Shown in pieces: positions 1-11,500 of a stretch of DNA of 64,000 bases. The stretch comes from Ceratodon purpureus. Its lineage: Eukaryota; Streptophyta; Bryopsida; Pseudoditrichales; Ditrichaceae. Below the pieces are notes generated by a model. It was not told the DNA's origin, ran no database searches, and worked only from the letters and a program-made list of their open reading frames with translations. The DNA is taken from the NCBI GenBank assembly GCA_014871385.1, contig CM026426.1, forward strand, positions 60,364,084-60,428,083. The letters run 5' to 3'. Numbering within the stretch: position 1 is the first letter of the stretch; every line of letters begins with the position of its first letter. The position numbers and the translations under genes are program-made.

Positions 1-44
1 TGCTTCTGCTTATCTTCACACCTGACGAGAACAATGCAAATGGG

Positions 45-1144
45 TTGTATTACCACAAATAACCAAACAAATTCCTTTGCCCATTCACTGTCTTCCATAT
101 ACGAATGGTGCCATCCTCAGACCCAGATGCATAAGATTCACCACCGGAGAGAAACAAACACAATGCACAGGACCATGGTGCCCTTTGTTGCATTCTGCAT
201 ACAGAGCAAACAGAGAATTAAACAAGGAATCCACAACGTGTGTCCGCAGAAACTGCAAAAATGCAAGCTCTCCAGCCAAACACACCGTCGAAAACTCTCA
301 TAGAAAGAAAATACAGCAACAGAGAATAAGCTAACCAACATCAAACTATCAAGAAGTGCTGGCTATTTACTTCAAGGTCAACTCCCGTGACCAAAGAAGT
401 ATACATTTACCAATTTCATCGCCAGAATCGAAATCAAAGAGGCGAACCCACATATCATTGCCACAGGCTATGAACTTGCCACGAGATGGAAACAGTAATG
501 CTGATTCCACTCGCCTAGGCATTGTGTAGCTTTTGACCAACCCAAAGCTGCAGAACGAGGACATTGTACGACACATTATAACAAGTTTGCATCACCTGTG
601 ATTTTCAACACAAAAGCGATGATACCATAAAAGTTTCAAATACAAGCAACACCGACAGTAATGAAGGCATTGAGTTCCAGTGCAATGACATAACAAGAAC
701 TTACTGATTGGCATCCCAAAACTTCACAGTGTTGCCATCGGCTGTGGTGATGTACCGACCATCCCTGCTGACCTCCACACTGGTGCAAGAAGATTTCGTA
801 TCTAAGGTCTACACAACGGTTTTGGTCCTCACATCCCATACTCTGTATTTTTGTATTTAAAGACGAATATCACGCAACAATCCGATATACTATCCGCAAC
901 AATCTCTCTGTAGTAAATTGTCCAACTGAGATTGTAGAACCTGAAATAAAAGAAAAGTCACTTCCAACGTGATATCAACGTGGCTTACCTTACACCTCCA
1001 ACATCGTTCGACGAGCTCAAAATGGTCTGGTCACTGTGATGCCAACTGCTGCCCTTATTGGAGTCTCCGGAGAACTTTCCAACAGCGTTGGAGGTGCATG
1101 TGGCCGACTCAGATGAAAGATTCGCAGTACTTTCTCTGCACCTC
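45..1144 (-). pseudogene. STRAP-like WD40 protein gene fragment (pseudogene, 4 exons)
   Basis: Four exons with GT-AG borders read 5' to 3' on the minus strand: about 1144-989, 842-705, 547-411 and 194 downward. They give WD40 segments typical of serine-threonine kinase receptor-associated protein: KVLRIF, SDQTILSSSNDVGGVR, DGRYITTADGNTVKFWDANQ, VESALLFPSRGKFIACGNDM and CNKGHHGPVHC. STRAP is a seven-bladed propeller, known elsewhere as a scaffold in SMN-complex and signalling assemblies. The copy cannot make protein. It has a one-base loss near 1041 before the WHHSDQT segment, an in-frame TAG at 809-811 (VV-stop-TLDTK), and a one-base loss near 146 that shifts SPGGESYASGSEDG out of frame. The first blades are absent. 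It is probably a host gene captured by the CACTA element. Confidence 0.8.
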
Positions 1145-1444
1145 CTGTGAGTAAGTGGATCGTGCTCTGAAATCATGCCATCAACACGTCAATCAAAATT
1201 CAAACATCCAGAGGCACTGTTAACTGTTACTGCTTCGTTAACAAGATTAGCTCGTCATCAGACTATATCATCTTGAACAAGACAAGTTAAAACATAATCC
1301 GTCCAAACAGCGATCTCTCACTAAAAGGTCATCATTGTAGCATCTATTGACATGCTCCAGTATTTACGAACAAATCATTGCGTCCCAACAGAAACGTGAC
1401 TACGGAGAAGGGAAAATGTGATGGAGAGCGAAAAAAAGCCTTAC

Positions 1445-1577
1445 CAGCCGAGTTTCCACCCCCGAGTATGGAGCTGGAGTCCTCTCCGGCATGGTGTAGA
1501 GCATCGACTCGAACATGTTTAGCCCGGAAGCCTTGTCGATGTCTTGTTTCGACATCGTCCCAAACCGAATGCTCTCG
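1445..1577 (-). pseudogene. Single exon resembling the N-terminus of RNA polymerase III largest subunit
   Basis: A 133-nt exon with acceptor TTGCAG and donor GTAAGG encodes a segment containing SIRFGTMSKQDI, MLYTMPERTPAPY and a final ETRL. The pattern (I-x-F-G-x-M-S, a short spacer, then R-x-P-x-P-x-G-V-x-D/E-x-R-L) fits the extreme N-terminus of RPC1/NRPC1, upstream of its zinc-binding clamp. No following exon with the expected CxxC motif was found. It lies upstream of the STRAP fragment on the same strand, so two unrelated host genes appear to have been captured side by side. The family call rests on remembered motif similarity and is moderate. Confidence 0.45.
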
Positions 1578-2480
1578 CTGCAACCCCAGAACAAAATTAG
1601 GTCATGTTTCAATCCTTCAAGGACCGCAATATGGTACCACCTTCTAGATGGCAAAACTGACATAGGATATGGATTACAAAAAAATAGAGACAAGACTCAC
1701 ATCCTGCGAGAACCAATATCATCAACGAAGGGCCGCTTGGAAAACTTCATGAAGAATGAGGTAGTGGAATTTGGGCACCACCAATCCCAGCGGCACCCCT
1801 AATCCCCGCAGCACCATCGCGCCCCATGGCTTCACCCTCTCCAAAACCCCTCTCGCCTCCTGGTCCTGCCCAAAACCTCTTACCAAAACCCTAACTCTCA
1901 CTCCCCAAACCCAACCCTCTCCACAAACCCGGTTGTGAGATTGCGGTGCAGGAATGCAAGTTTGAAAATGTCGGGGGAGACACGAGAGAGAAAGATGGAG
2001 GATGTGTAAGTGATGCTGCGAGCGCAAACGTCCTCCAAACCTCCACACCAAAACCCTTCTGCACTCTAGGATTTAGCTCCTTCCAACCAAGTAAATGTTG
2101 GCAGTCCACTGTAAACTGAATGAATTATCCACATGCGGAAGACTCAGCACAATCTCAAAATAAGAACATATCAGGACTAGTAGAAGGAAACAACAGAGAA
2201 ATCCTGTAGAATGAACCACAAATCTACCAAGCGTCTGTGTACATAATCGGATTGGGAAATCAGGACTTAAACTTGCTCTACATTCTGCGAGGATTTGGAA
2301 ATGGAAAGGATTTACCCGACCTAGAGCTTTTTCTCTTTCCTTCGCTGGGTAAACCACACAGAAGAGCAGATGTTGACACATCACTAGAGTGCTTCTAGAA
2401 AAAGCTCTAATGTCATTTCGTGGACTCTTATGTCACAAAAGACACCATTTGGACATTGTGTCATTTTTGCGCATGCCTCA
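1578..2480. other. Non-coding stretch inside CACTA-0
   Basis: No convincing gene. The part from 1800 to 1930 is C-rich, with CCCTAA and ACCCTAAC words like a plant promoter or 5' UTR read on the minus strand, and could be the leader of the captured polymerase fragment. The end (2390-2502) holds the putative CACTA subterminal repeats. Confidence 0.4.
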
Positions 2481-2506
2481 AAAGACAGGATTTCTACTAG
2501 TGTACT

Positions 2507-5500
2507 ATGGAGGTACAAGTGCCATCTAGTTTCTTAGAAGTGCCTGTTGATTTGATTTGGAAGGAGGTGCCGCCAGAGGTTGTTGCGAGAGGTAAGCGGA
2601 GACCGAACGATAATGGAAAGCAACGGAAATCAGTGCCAAAGAAGTTGCCTCCAAGCGGGACTTCGAAGCAGGAAGCAAGGACAAAGAAGACCAAGGAAGG
2701 CAACCCCCCTTCCAAAAGAGATATTGCTTTGCAGATTCGGGCTGTGAAGGACTTGCAAGTTCAGAGGATAACAGGGGAGGACCAGGGAAATGCGACCTCT
2801 CCATACGGGCTTCGGAGGAGTAAGCGGAAAGCAGATGAGGCGAGGGGCTGTGACACTGTTGGAGGCGTAATCAACCTCACCTGCACAGATGAAGCGCCCA
2901 AAACAGGGGAATTGGGTGCATCGGACTTGCAGGATAATCTGATGGAGAGTACGGACATAGACGGATCTTTTCACGTATTAGTGCGAGGACAGCAGGGGGA
3001 GCGACCGACAAAGCAATTGAAGTTTGACAATGGTTCTTCCAGAGAGGTGAGTCTCTGCATTTCTAAGGAGTAGAGGGACAGCACAGAAAGAGCGATTTCA
3101 TTGCTTCGGGATAGATTCCAGCTTAGATTGCCTAGAACTGCAGTGTCACATTCTCTACGAACTAGAGTATGGGATGGTAGTAATTCTGGACCTGCTCATG
3201 TGCAGTGTCACAGTCTAAAGGTTTTACACAATGACCACAGTCTCTCTTCATGCGAACTGAATCAAACAGAGATGTTGTCGCTGGAATCACCATGAGAGAG
3301 AGTTCCTTCTTTGGTGATTTGGACTAGAAATTGGTTGGATAGTCCTGATCTACGAGCGTACTGGGCAGAAGGGATAGGTAGTCCAGGTCCTTTCACTTTT
3401 CATGCAGATCTACTCGCCAAAGTGGAAGAGCGTCAGGAAAAATTTACGCGCTTGGAAAACAGTCATATCCAGCGTCATTGTAAGGCTGCTGCGGAATTTG
3501 ACGAAGACGGTCATGTCTTGAAGAAGCCAGAGGAACCACCCATGCCGTCTTTGTATAAGATGCGGGATTTTGAAAGGGAGGTTACTCTATTGTGGTCTTG
3601 GGACTGTAGTAGCGGAGACGAATTTGTGGCGAAGTGGAATGACGTGGTCCATACAGACGCATTCAAGGACCGTCTCATGCGGGTCACATACTGCTAGAGT
3701 CAACGAAAAGTAAGAACTTCTTGAACCGTACATTCCAATGTTTACAAAATTTCATTTTTAATATCAAGGTGTTACAGTGTCACGATACACGGATTCTGGC
3801 CATGGAGTACGGCTATAGGTGGTATATGACGTTATCTTTCTGACTTCTGCAGGGTGATAAGAAACAACCTTTGAAGTCTGAAGTAGTGGACGAGGTCAGT
3901 AAATGCATCGACTCACTAGTCGAGACGGTGGAGGACGGAGTGGTTTATGAGGACCTTGATGGTCTATGCCGGTATGTTCAATGGAGAATTGACATGGCAG
4001 AGTACGAGAGAGGGCTGTCAATCTTACGTAGCAAATTGAGGCTTCGGCACGAAAACAGAGTTGAGCAGGCACAGCTCAATTTGAGACAGAAAAATGGATC
4101 AGCGGCGGAAGATGTGCAATGGGGATGGTGCCCGATATGGCATGTTATACAAGCCTCCCCACACTTTCTCGAGAAATTGCCACCTCTTCCCTGGAGACAC
4201 GACATTATGTGTTATTCCAAAATTCATTGTTGTTATATTAAAAAAATTTAAATACCAAATTTGAATATACGATACTGTAATCATGTTACATGTTCCGGGT
4301 AGTTTATGATACTTTTGCAAACCATCTGCAAGGCCGGAGGCGAATCTTGTCCAGGAGATTCTACTGGCCAATCATGTGGACAATCTACTTCCACATCGTA
4401 TGCTCTACGTCTTCAGGGTTTTCTTCAGAATACACCATGGGCTATACAGATAGCTGTTGTGCCCTACGTACTGGCTAATGGATGAAGAAATGAGGGAGGA
4501 GTGTGAGATTTCAATGAATATGAAGCGTGCGTTGTCTATGTTTATTGCCGAGGGACGAAATCATTGTACATCGGTGTCGGATTTCCAATTGGAGAATCAC
4601 TCCGTGAAGATGTATGCGCTGACATGGAGAAAGTGCATACCGGCCATGGGGAAGAGATCGTTGAAGCTGTGATGAGCTAGATCCTCGGTGTCCAACTACG
4701 GGCTTTGCAAGATTGTGCTGCTGCTGACCCCACTCAATTCAGGAGGGCATGGACGGTCACGAATCACAAATAGTCGACCGATATCTCAAAAGAGTGGCGT
4801 AAGGCACTGCAAACACGGGAAGACATTGACATAGGTTGGGTGTGGGCCGAGGCGGCGCCGGTTGTGAGTGCTGCTGTAGGGTTAATGCGTCTTAAACTCT
4901 TCGACTTGATACACAACCTAGGAGACACTATGAAGATTAAAGACAATCAGAGGTGGCATACGAGTGCATCCAAATTAGCCAAACTACCTGGGACAGAGGG
5001 TGTCCCATCGTCAGAGTGTCTGCGAGACCATGCTGTGACATTGACTACAGATATTAAATGTGACAGTCAAGCTGAGACAGTGCCAGTTTGGGTGGATGAT
5101 GTGAACCGTGACACTGATTTCTGTGACACAAAAGTCGAAGAGGGCAGTGGTGCTATTCTTCTATCGCCAAAGCCTGGTAAAGATACAGATCTACCGTGTG
5201 CTCCTTCTATGGATACATCAAACCTCCTAGAGGTCAAAGAACCTACCGTAGGGGTGGTGAAAAGGTTAGTGTTCCCTGAAATGACAGATTTCATGCTCAA
5301 TAAGGAGGAAGTTCATGCGGGAGAGGATCCAGTCCTCACACTCACCCAATTTCAAAATACAGCTCACCATGGGAAGGATTTAAATCTCCGGGGTGACGAG
5401 TTCACGCAGTGTCCTAGTTTCGCGCAGTGGGCTGAGGATGGCAAAGACGAAGTTCCAGAAACGCCATATAAGGGAGTGTCTATTGTAGCGGTACAATTTT

Positions 5501-5813
5501 CCGAATCCACAGAAATCGGCGATATTGTTACGACATGTCGGAACCTGAGGGATGCCTTCGACGAGGAGGAACAGCTGGACGCCGTCACGGTCACTTTGGT
5601 AACTCTATCTCAGTCAATTTGCGGGGGAGAGTCACGGGCAGTCAAAGCAACCACACGCTCTGAAATCCACAGAGACGCTGCGGAGGGTGCAGAACTACAT
5701 CACGAAGACCCTTGGCCCCACCTGGAGTTTGCTTCGGTTGACAAAATCTCGTCAATGACGCTCCCAGACGCTTACAAGTATTTGCAAATAGAGGAACTAC
5801 TGACACTACAACA
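2507..5813 (+). pseudogene. Ulp1-like protease gene of MULE-A, upstream part
   Basis: This is a degenerate multi-exon copy of the gene at 8598-14650. Conserved blocks appear in the same order: a basic linker starting near DLIWKE (2555), the LLRDRF block (near 3100), a PFTFH block (3311-3697) with EEPPMPSLY and WDCSSGDEF, an exon starting after the acceptor at 3852 (GDKK), and a long block 4840-5813 with SFAQW, TPYKGVSIV and CRNL. The last block is fully open and ends at YLQIEELL. At 5813 the frame is cut by CACTA-1 and resumes at 24063 with SLPGREGKG. In-frame TAGs near 3071, 3695 and 4773 and frame changes near 3070 and 4670 make it a pseudogene. Everything upstream of the basic linker is missing, cut off by CACTA-0. 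Confidence 0.75.
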
Positions 5814-5842
5814 AATCCAGCCCAATGTGACTAGATATAAAC
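5814..5842 (+). repeat. CACTA-1 left terminal inverted repeat
   Basis: Starts CACTACAACAAATCC and is perfectly complementary to 24031-24059. The preceding TGA (5811-5813) is repeated at 24060-24062. Confidence 0.95.
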
Positions 5843-5960
5843 CAGCCCATGTGACCGCGTAGTCACATCAGTCATCAATTTAGTCAAACATCAGTTATAA
5901 CTGGGTCCAGTCATGGACTAGTTACGGACTAGTCATGTACCCAGTCATTTTTTTGAGGAC
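5843..5960. repeat. CACTA-1 left subterminal repeats
   Basis: Dense AGTCA, TAGTCA and CAGTCAT words in both orientations, probable binding sites for the CACTA transposase. The same words recur at 23760-24030. Confidence 0.7.
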
Positions 5961-7142
5961 CTGGGTTGAAACGTCTTCGGGAACAAGCCATATGTTCCCC
6001 TGCGATGTTCCCATAGTCATGCATTGAGTGCTTACTATCTGGAGTCATACTAACATAGTCCTATGGTATTGGTATTTAATTTCTGTATGATTTAGTGTTG
6101 ACATAGAGTTTATTTGGGTGACTACGTGTAGTCATGTAGTCTTGAACTTGACTAATAGTAGTAATATATTTCAATTAAATGATTTTGAAGTTATCTAACT
6201 CATTGACTCAATTGGTGAGTGCTGTAAAATCGGAGTAGGTCCATAACCTTCACTTACATAATATCTAACTTCCCTAATCAAGAGTACCGTATTTGCGCGC
6301 AAACATTTTAAAATGTCATTTTAGTAACACTTGTAAATACAACTTCAAGAATTTTCACCTATTTGCAATGGAGTTCGAGGTTGAGAAGCTAAATTTCTAT
6401 ATAATCATGGTGTATATTTTAGACTAAGCGATTTTTAAGCCACTTCTAAGTTTCCCTTCCAAAATTCATAACTAATTGATCAATAATTATCCAAAATTAG
6501 TTATTCCAGTTGGTCAAATTTTCTAAATATTTTGTACATCTTCTAAAATTTCATTCCCTTAATAACTCTCCACCAAGCCTGCCAATTTGAAATTTGAGCA
6601 GTTTATGAGCCACGTACTATATTTTCTAAGGCCGATGTACCTTAAACCAACCAATTAAGAGATTTCCCACTCATTTGAAGGTGTGTAAGTCGAGGTAGAT
6701 TTTCCCTTGAAGGAAAAATAAGTTTAAGGAAGAATGTAACTTTAAATTTCATGTTTACTTCAGTCTTTAATTTACTATGAATTTTGAAAGCCATTTTTTT
6801 GTAATGCATATAATACATTATGAAAAACTAACTTGCAACCACAAATTTTTTCTAAACGCCTAACAAATACTGCTATTATTTTGTCAATGTAGTGCTCGCA
6901 TGCCAAGGGACTTTGCTAAAAGCCGACCATTTCTTGGACTAGAAATTGCTAAGGGATTGTTCATGCATCCAACCATGATTGATAAGCAATGAGTTATGGT
7001 TGATAAGCATGTGTAGCAATTGAATTTGAACACCAAACCAAAGGAAAAAAGTGAAAAAAATATTGAAATTTAGCCAAAATTTATACCATGTCATTAGTAT
7101 GTAGCATCATTATGATATGATATCCACGGATATCATCATGGT
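5961..7142. other. AT-rich non-coding interior of CACTA-1
   Basis: No coding sequence recognised. The tract is AT-rich and ends in a GATATGATATCC-centred near-palindrome (about 7117-7140) next to the minisatellite. Confidence 0.5.
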
Positions 7143-7340
7143 ATCACCATAATACCTCCAACATATCACCATAATACCTCCAACATATCACCATAATACC
7201 TCCAACATATCACCATAATACCTCCAACATATCACCATAATACCTCCAACATATCACCATAATACCTCCAACATATCACCATAATACCTCCAACATATCA
7301 CCATAATACCTCCAACATATCACCATAATACCTCCAACAT
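7143..7340 (+). repeat. 22-bp minisatellite, nine copies
   Basis: Unit ATCACCATAATACCTCCAAC plus AT is repeated nine times head to tail with no difference I can see (198 bp), followed by a partial unit. Perfect identity suggests recent expansion. Confidence 0.95.
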
Positions 7341-7378
7341 ATCACAGGATATCATAGGGTTATTGCATCTTCGGGGGA

Positions 7379-8097
7379 GTGAACGACTTGGCAATAAATT
7401 CGTCCGAGGCGCAAGCAAACCAACGAACTGCGAACTCTACTCACACTCCTAGCGCATTGCGGCATCTCCCTGCAGATCTCCGTCTCCGCCATCGCCACCA
7501 ATCGCGCCACCTTGCCATCGCGGTTGGAGTGCCTTCGTCACCATGGTATGCTACCGTTTCCGCTCCTCTTCGTGGCGTCTCTTTCCATTGAGTATTACCG
7601 AAGTTCGACTTCTCTGTCGTTAGGGTTTGGGGTTTTGTCCAGGGTTCTTTGTCGATGCTCTGTGATGGGAGTTTTTGGCTTCAGCTCCGGGCGTTTTTGC
7701 TATGCTGCATGCATGGTGGTTGTGTTCTTATGGGTTTGACGGTGGGGTGGTGTGGGGTTGGGCAGTCAGTGTTGTTCAATTTTTAGTCATTCTTGACTGT
7801 GATGTTGCTTGTCATTTGCACTTGCACCTTTGTCAAGATCCAGGCTCCTAAGCTCATGGAGCAGAGAACCGGGTGAGTGAGTGAGTGATTGAATGGAGCA
7901 ATGACTCAGTTTCATGCTTTGTTGTCGTTTTTTTCCATGTCTCAAGTTGCTGATTTAGGGTTTGGTTGAATTTCATCCGTATGTTGATCATTGGTGTGCG
8001 TTGGAGGTTTCGAGGTTTTTTCTAGAAAACAGCTCGCATTGGTATGTTTATTGCTTTGAGGTTATCTATCCTGCTAACAGAATAATTTTGGTATTAG
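7379..8097 (+). pseudogene. 5' fragment of an unidentified captured gene
   Basis: A GC-richer block looks like a plant 5' UTR and first exons. An ATG in good context at 7543-7545 is followed at once by a GTATGC donor. A 29-nt exon (7844-7872) with acceptor ATCCAG and donor GTGAGT would continue it as M-APKLMEQRTG. No further exon can be followed before MULE-B starts at 8107. I do not recognise the gene. It may belong to the same captured locus as the MRS2 fragment on the far side of MULE-B (22912 onward), but nothing shows this directly. Confidence 0.3.
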
Positions 8098-8106
8098 TGC
8101 AATCAG
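8098..8106 (+). repeat. MULE-B left 9-bp target site duplication
   Basis: TGCAATCAG, identical to 22627-22635. A 9-bp duplication is the hallmark of Mutator superfamily insertion. Confidence 0.97.
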
Positions 8107-8405
8107 GGAGAACGCTAAATGCCCCCTTGGGAAGGATAGGGCGGGACGGCGCGCCTTGGCGTCCACCGTGGACTGCCACCATGGAAGGCCCCGTTTTCCC
8201 CGCGTCTCGGCTCTCGAGTAACTCCGCGTCCCGGTAACTCGGAACGCGCGTTACACTGTGACACCCGTCGACTACAACGTGACACTGAACACTGGACATC
8301 GACGTGACACTAATTTTTTTAACTGACTGTGACCCACAAAAGATGACGTCACGCCACGTCATTCTTCTTCCACCTCCCATTAGCGACTGTTGACTAGGGT
8401 TTCCA
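8107..8405 (+). repeat. MULE-B left terminal inverted repeat (299 bp)
   Basis: Matches the reverse complement of 22328-22626 over its full length with scattered substitutions. It contains a GC-rich outer half (GGCGCGCCTTGGCG), three GTGACAC heptamers at 8258, 8279 and 8304, and a TGACGTCACGCCACGTCA block that resembles bZIP-type binding sites near 8344. It probably serves as both transposase target and promoter for the Ulp1-like gene that starts 193 bp further in. Confidence 0.95.
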
Positions 8406-8597
8406 CTGTTTTGTGGATTCGACGTTGCGGTAGCATTGTCATTGAGGAAGTGCGATTTTCTTAGCATTGGGAGTTATGGGTTTGTAGTTATTTCTCTCTT
8501 AGCTTGTAGGGTTTTAGGGATTTATCGATTACACTCAAGTTGGTGTGGTTTGTCATTTCAGTACAAATTGGAAAGAGCGCATTATTGCGCCATCATT

Positions 8598-11500
8598 ATG
8601 CCCGGGGCCGTGGAGATGACATCTTTGGTGTGGCGGGAGAGCAGCGCCTTCATGTTGCGGAAGGAGCTCCTCTACGGACAGCGTCGCTATGGAGGTATGT
8701 TTTGTTGGTTTCTTCAATCACCGATTTCGTGTTTTCCTTCACTATGGATTGCTGAATATCGTAATGGAGTCATCAACAGTCTACATCTCTGATATGCGTG
8801 TTAAGTGCAGAAGCTCTGAGGAGACGTCGTCCAGCGCCGGGTTTTCATTCTGGAGCATACCGAGGTGAGGAACCTATGTAATTTTTAGGGTTTAGTGTCT
8901 TATTTCTCTTGCTCTTCGTGTTTGATGTTATCCGCTTCCAGTAGTCTACTCTTTGCGGGTTATTATCTAGGGCAGATGATATGTTGATGGTATGTATACC
9001 TCTTATGCTGATGCAGTTTTTTCTTTGAAAGTACATATATGTTTGCGGATTTTTTTTTTTTGTTGTAAACCTCCGAATGCTCACTTAGGGTTACTGCCAG
9101 GGACGAAGTTCAATTCAAGGAGAAGGACTGGTTTTATAATCATGTGCCATGCTGAGGCGGTTGCGGGAGTGTTATTGGGGTAGGTAATAGGTTTAGGTTC
9201 ATTTATTTCTTTCCTTCAGGGTGTGCAAAGTGCGGTGCCCGCACAGGGATTTACAAGGCATCCGACATGGCGACTGAGCCGGTGACACTAAGGGTGGTCA
9301 TTTACCAATATGCTTATGATGTGAAGTATCCGAGTTTGGACAGGGTAGAGGAATTGAGAAGGGAATTTGCGACAATGTGTAAAGGGAGGGTCAAGGAAGG
9401 TGGGGCGCGTAAGTTCTTCATGTGTATTCATTGCGGGAAGAACGAATTCAGCAATAAGATGATGCTGAATCGTCACCGTTACATCGACGGTTGTCAAAGT
9501 GCGAGGTATCCGGACCGGAGTATGGCATTGTTGCTCCCATACCCTGATTTTAAACCTGGAGAAGGGAAGCGCGTTGAGGTGATGGGCAAGGCGACACCAC
9601 CGTCGAAGAATATACCCTTGGGCGCTCAACAACGCTGAGCAAATGGAGGAGGGCAGACGGCAGTAGCTGGAGATGGAGGTTCTGTGGAGGGTGGACAGGA
9701 AGGAGGTGCGAACCCAGGTGTGATCGGGAAGATTCCTCCTGCGCCAGACCTTATGTGGAAGGCAAGGCAAGGGGTTAGGGTTTTTGCAGGTTCAAGGAAA
9801 GGTAAAAAAAAGGAAGCCAATGCAGCAGCGTCTCCTTCAAAGTGCCCTAGGAAGAGTGCGACAGCGGATCCTCGTAATTCACCGAAATCAAAGACTGAGG
9901 ATAATGCTCACCCTGTGGCGGAAGGAGGTGGTCCGTTGGGCGAGATCTGTGACACTGGAGACGTGGGTAGAAATACGATGGATGTCGGGGGAGAGAAGAG
10001 GTCAAACATGGATCTTCAAATGGGCGCCGTACAAAGGTTAATGTCACCAAGAACGGCCCCAGCGCATGAGACTGGGATGAAAGAGAAAGAGAATGTTTTA
10101 GGGCGCAAGGACTTCGAAGGTGGCACGTCTGTAATGTCCTGTGACACTAATGCGCAGGTTGAAATGTCGCCAGATGAGGAGGTCCCCATTCAGACATGCG
10201 GTCCTACTATTAGAGAATCTCTGAAGCGAAAGGCAGAGGAGAAGAAACAGCTGAAGAACTCTCGCAAGAAGGGGAAGCCACTGAAAAACCAAAATGCGAG
10301 CGAGTCAGCTGAGACGGAGGTAAGTGACAAACAAATAGCCATTGATATGTTACGCGATAGGTTCACTATAAGATATAGAGATGGTGCAAAGGGGTCTCTA
10401 GTCGGTTTAAGACGCCCTACAATTGGTACTGTAGGGATTAATCTTCTGTAGGTGACATCTATAGTGAAGGTAACATTACAGAGTCTATAGGTAGAGAGGT
10501 TCGGGACATAGATGTTACTAGGGATACGTCCTGTAACGTCCTAGATGTATGTATGCAGTGTCACAGTGGGCTGAATGTGGGAGACGATCCCCTTGTCCCT
10601 GATAGTCCTTCTCAGCCATACGTTTTAGTGTCACTGTTGGCCCCTGAGGAAGAACTACGGAGTATGAAGGTTTGGGACGGCGACTTCAGCAGTGTCACTA
10701 AGCTCCAACAGTATTGGGCGGATGGGAAGGGGTGCCCTAGACCATTTACGTTCCACCCCAGGCCGTTCAAGAACTTCCAGGCGAGGCGAGACTTGCTTAC
10801 CGAATTAGAGAAAGACCACGTCGTCAAGCACTGCAGGGAATCCGACTCTAATGTACGCCATCCACCGCCACTTGTGTGCCCCGAAGAACCACCAATGTCC
10901 GGGTTGTATCATCTCAGGGAGATTTCATCTGAGGTGACACTGCCCAGGATTTGGGACTGTGACAGTGGCGAAGAATTCGTGAACAAATGGAATGAAGACA
11001 TCAACCGATCTGAATTCAGAGACAACCTCATGCGCCTATCGTGTTGGTGGATGGCTAAAAAGGTTAGTGTCTCAAAAGCACCTGTTGTGGCAACTATTTG
11101 TTGCACTATTCTAGTTTTATGCATGTGTTAGCATTACAGTACTAATTACAGCCGTTGTTGGTTATGTAGGGGGATAAGAAAACTCCGTTGCCTGGTAGAG
11201 TAATTGAGGCAGTGTCACTGGCAATGGAAGCCCTTGTACTTAGTGTCGAGGATGAGGTTCCGTATGGAGATCTTCGTCCTTTAGGAGAATATGTTCAGTG
11301 GAGAATCGATTTCGATCGCTATCAGGCGGCTTTAGATGCGTATAGATTGGAACTTCGTGACGCCGAGATTAAGCGAGCAGCTATGGCTACATTTCAGTTC
11401 CGGGAGAAGAACGACCGTCTATACGAAGGGGTGCAATGGGACTGGTCCCCACTCTGGCGCATTTTATCATCAAACGTGGACCTCCTAAGCAAACTGCCTG

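Larger units (their letters stand above)
1..2502. mobile_element. CACTA-0: right part of a CACTA-type element carrying host gene fragments
   Basis: Read on the minus strand, the segment ending at 2502 begins CACTAGTAGAAATCC, a typical CACTA terminus. It is followed inward by repeated TGTCTTTTG and ATGACA words that look like subterminal repeats. Directly after 2502 the Ulp1-like reading frame of the surrounding MULE starts without its N-terminal exons, as expected if this element interrupts that gene. The left end and the matching target duplication (TAC predicted, 2503-2505) lie outside the window. No transposase is seen; the visible content is fragments of a STRAP-like and an RNA polymerase III gene. 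The boundary is inferred from one terminus only. Confidence 0.6.
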
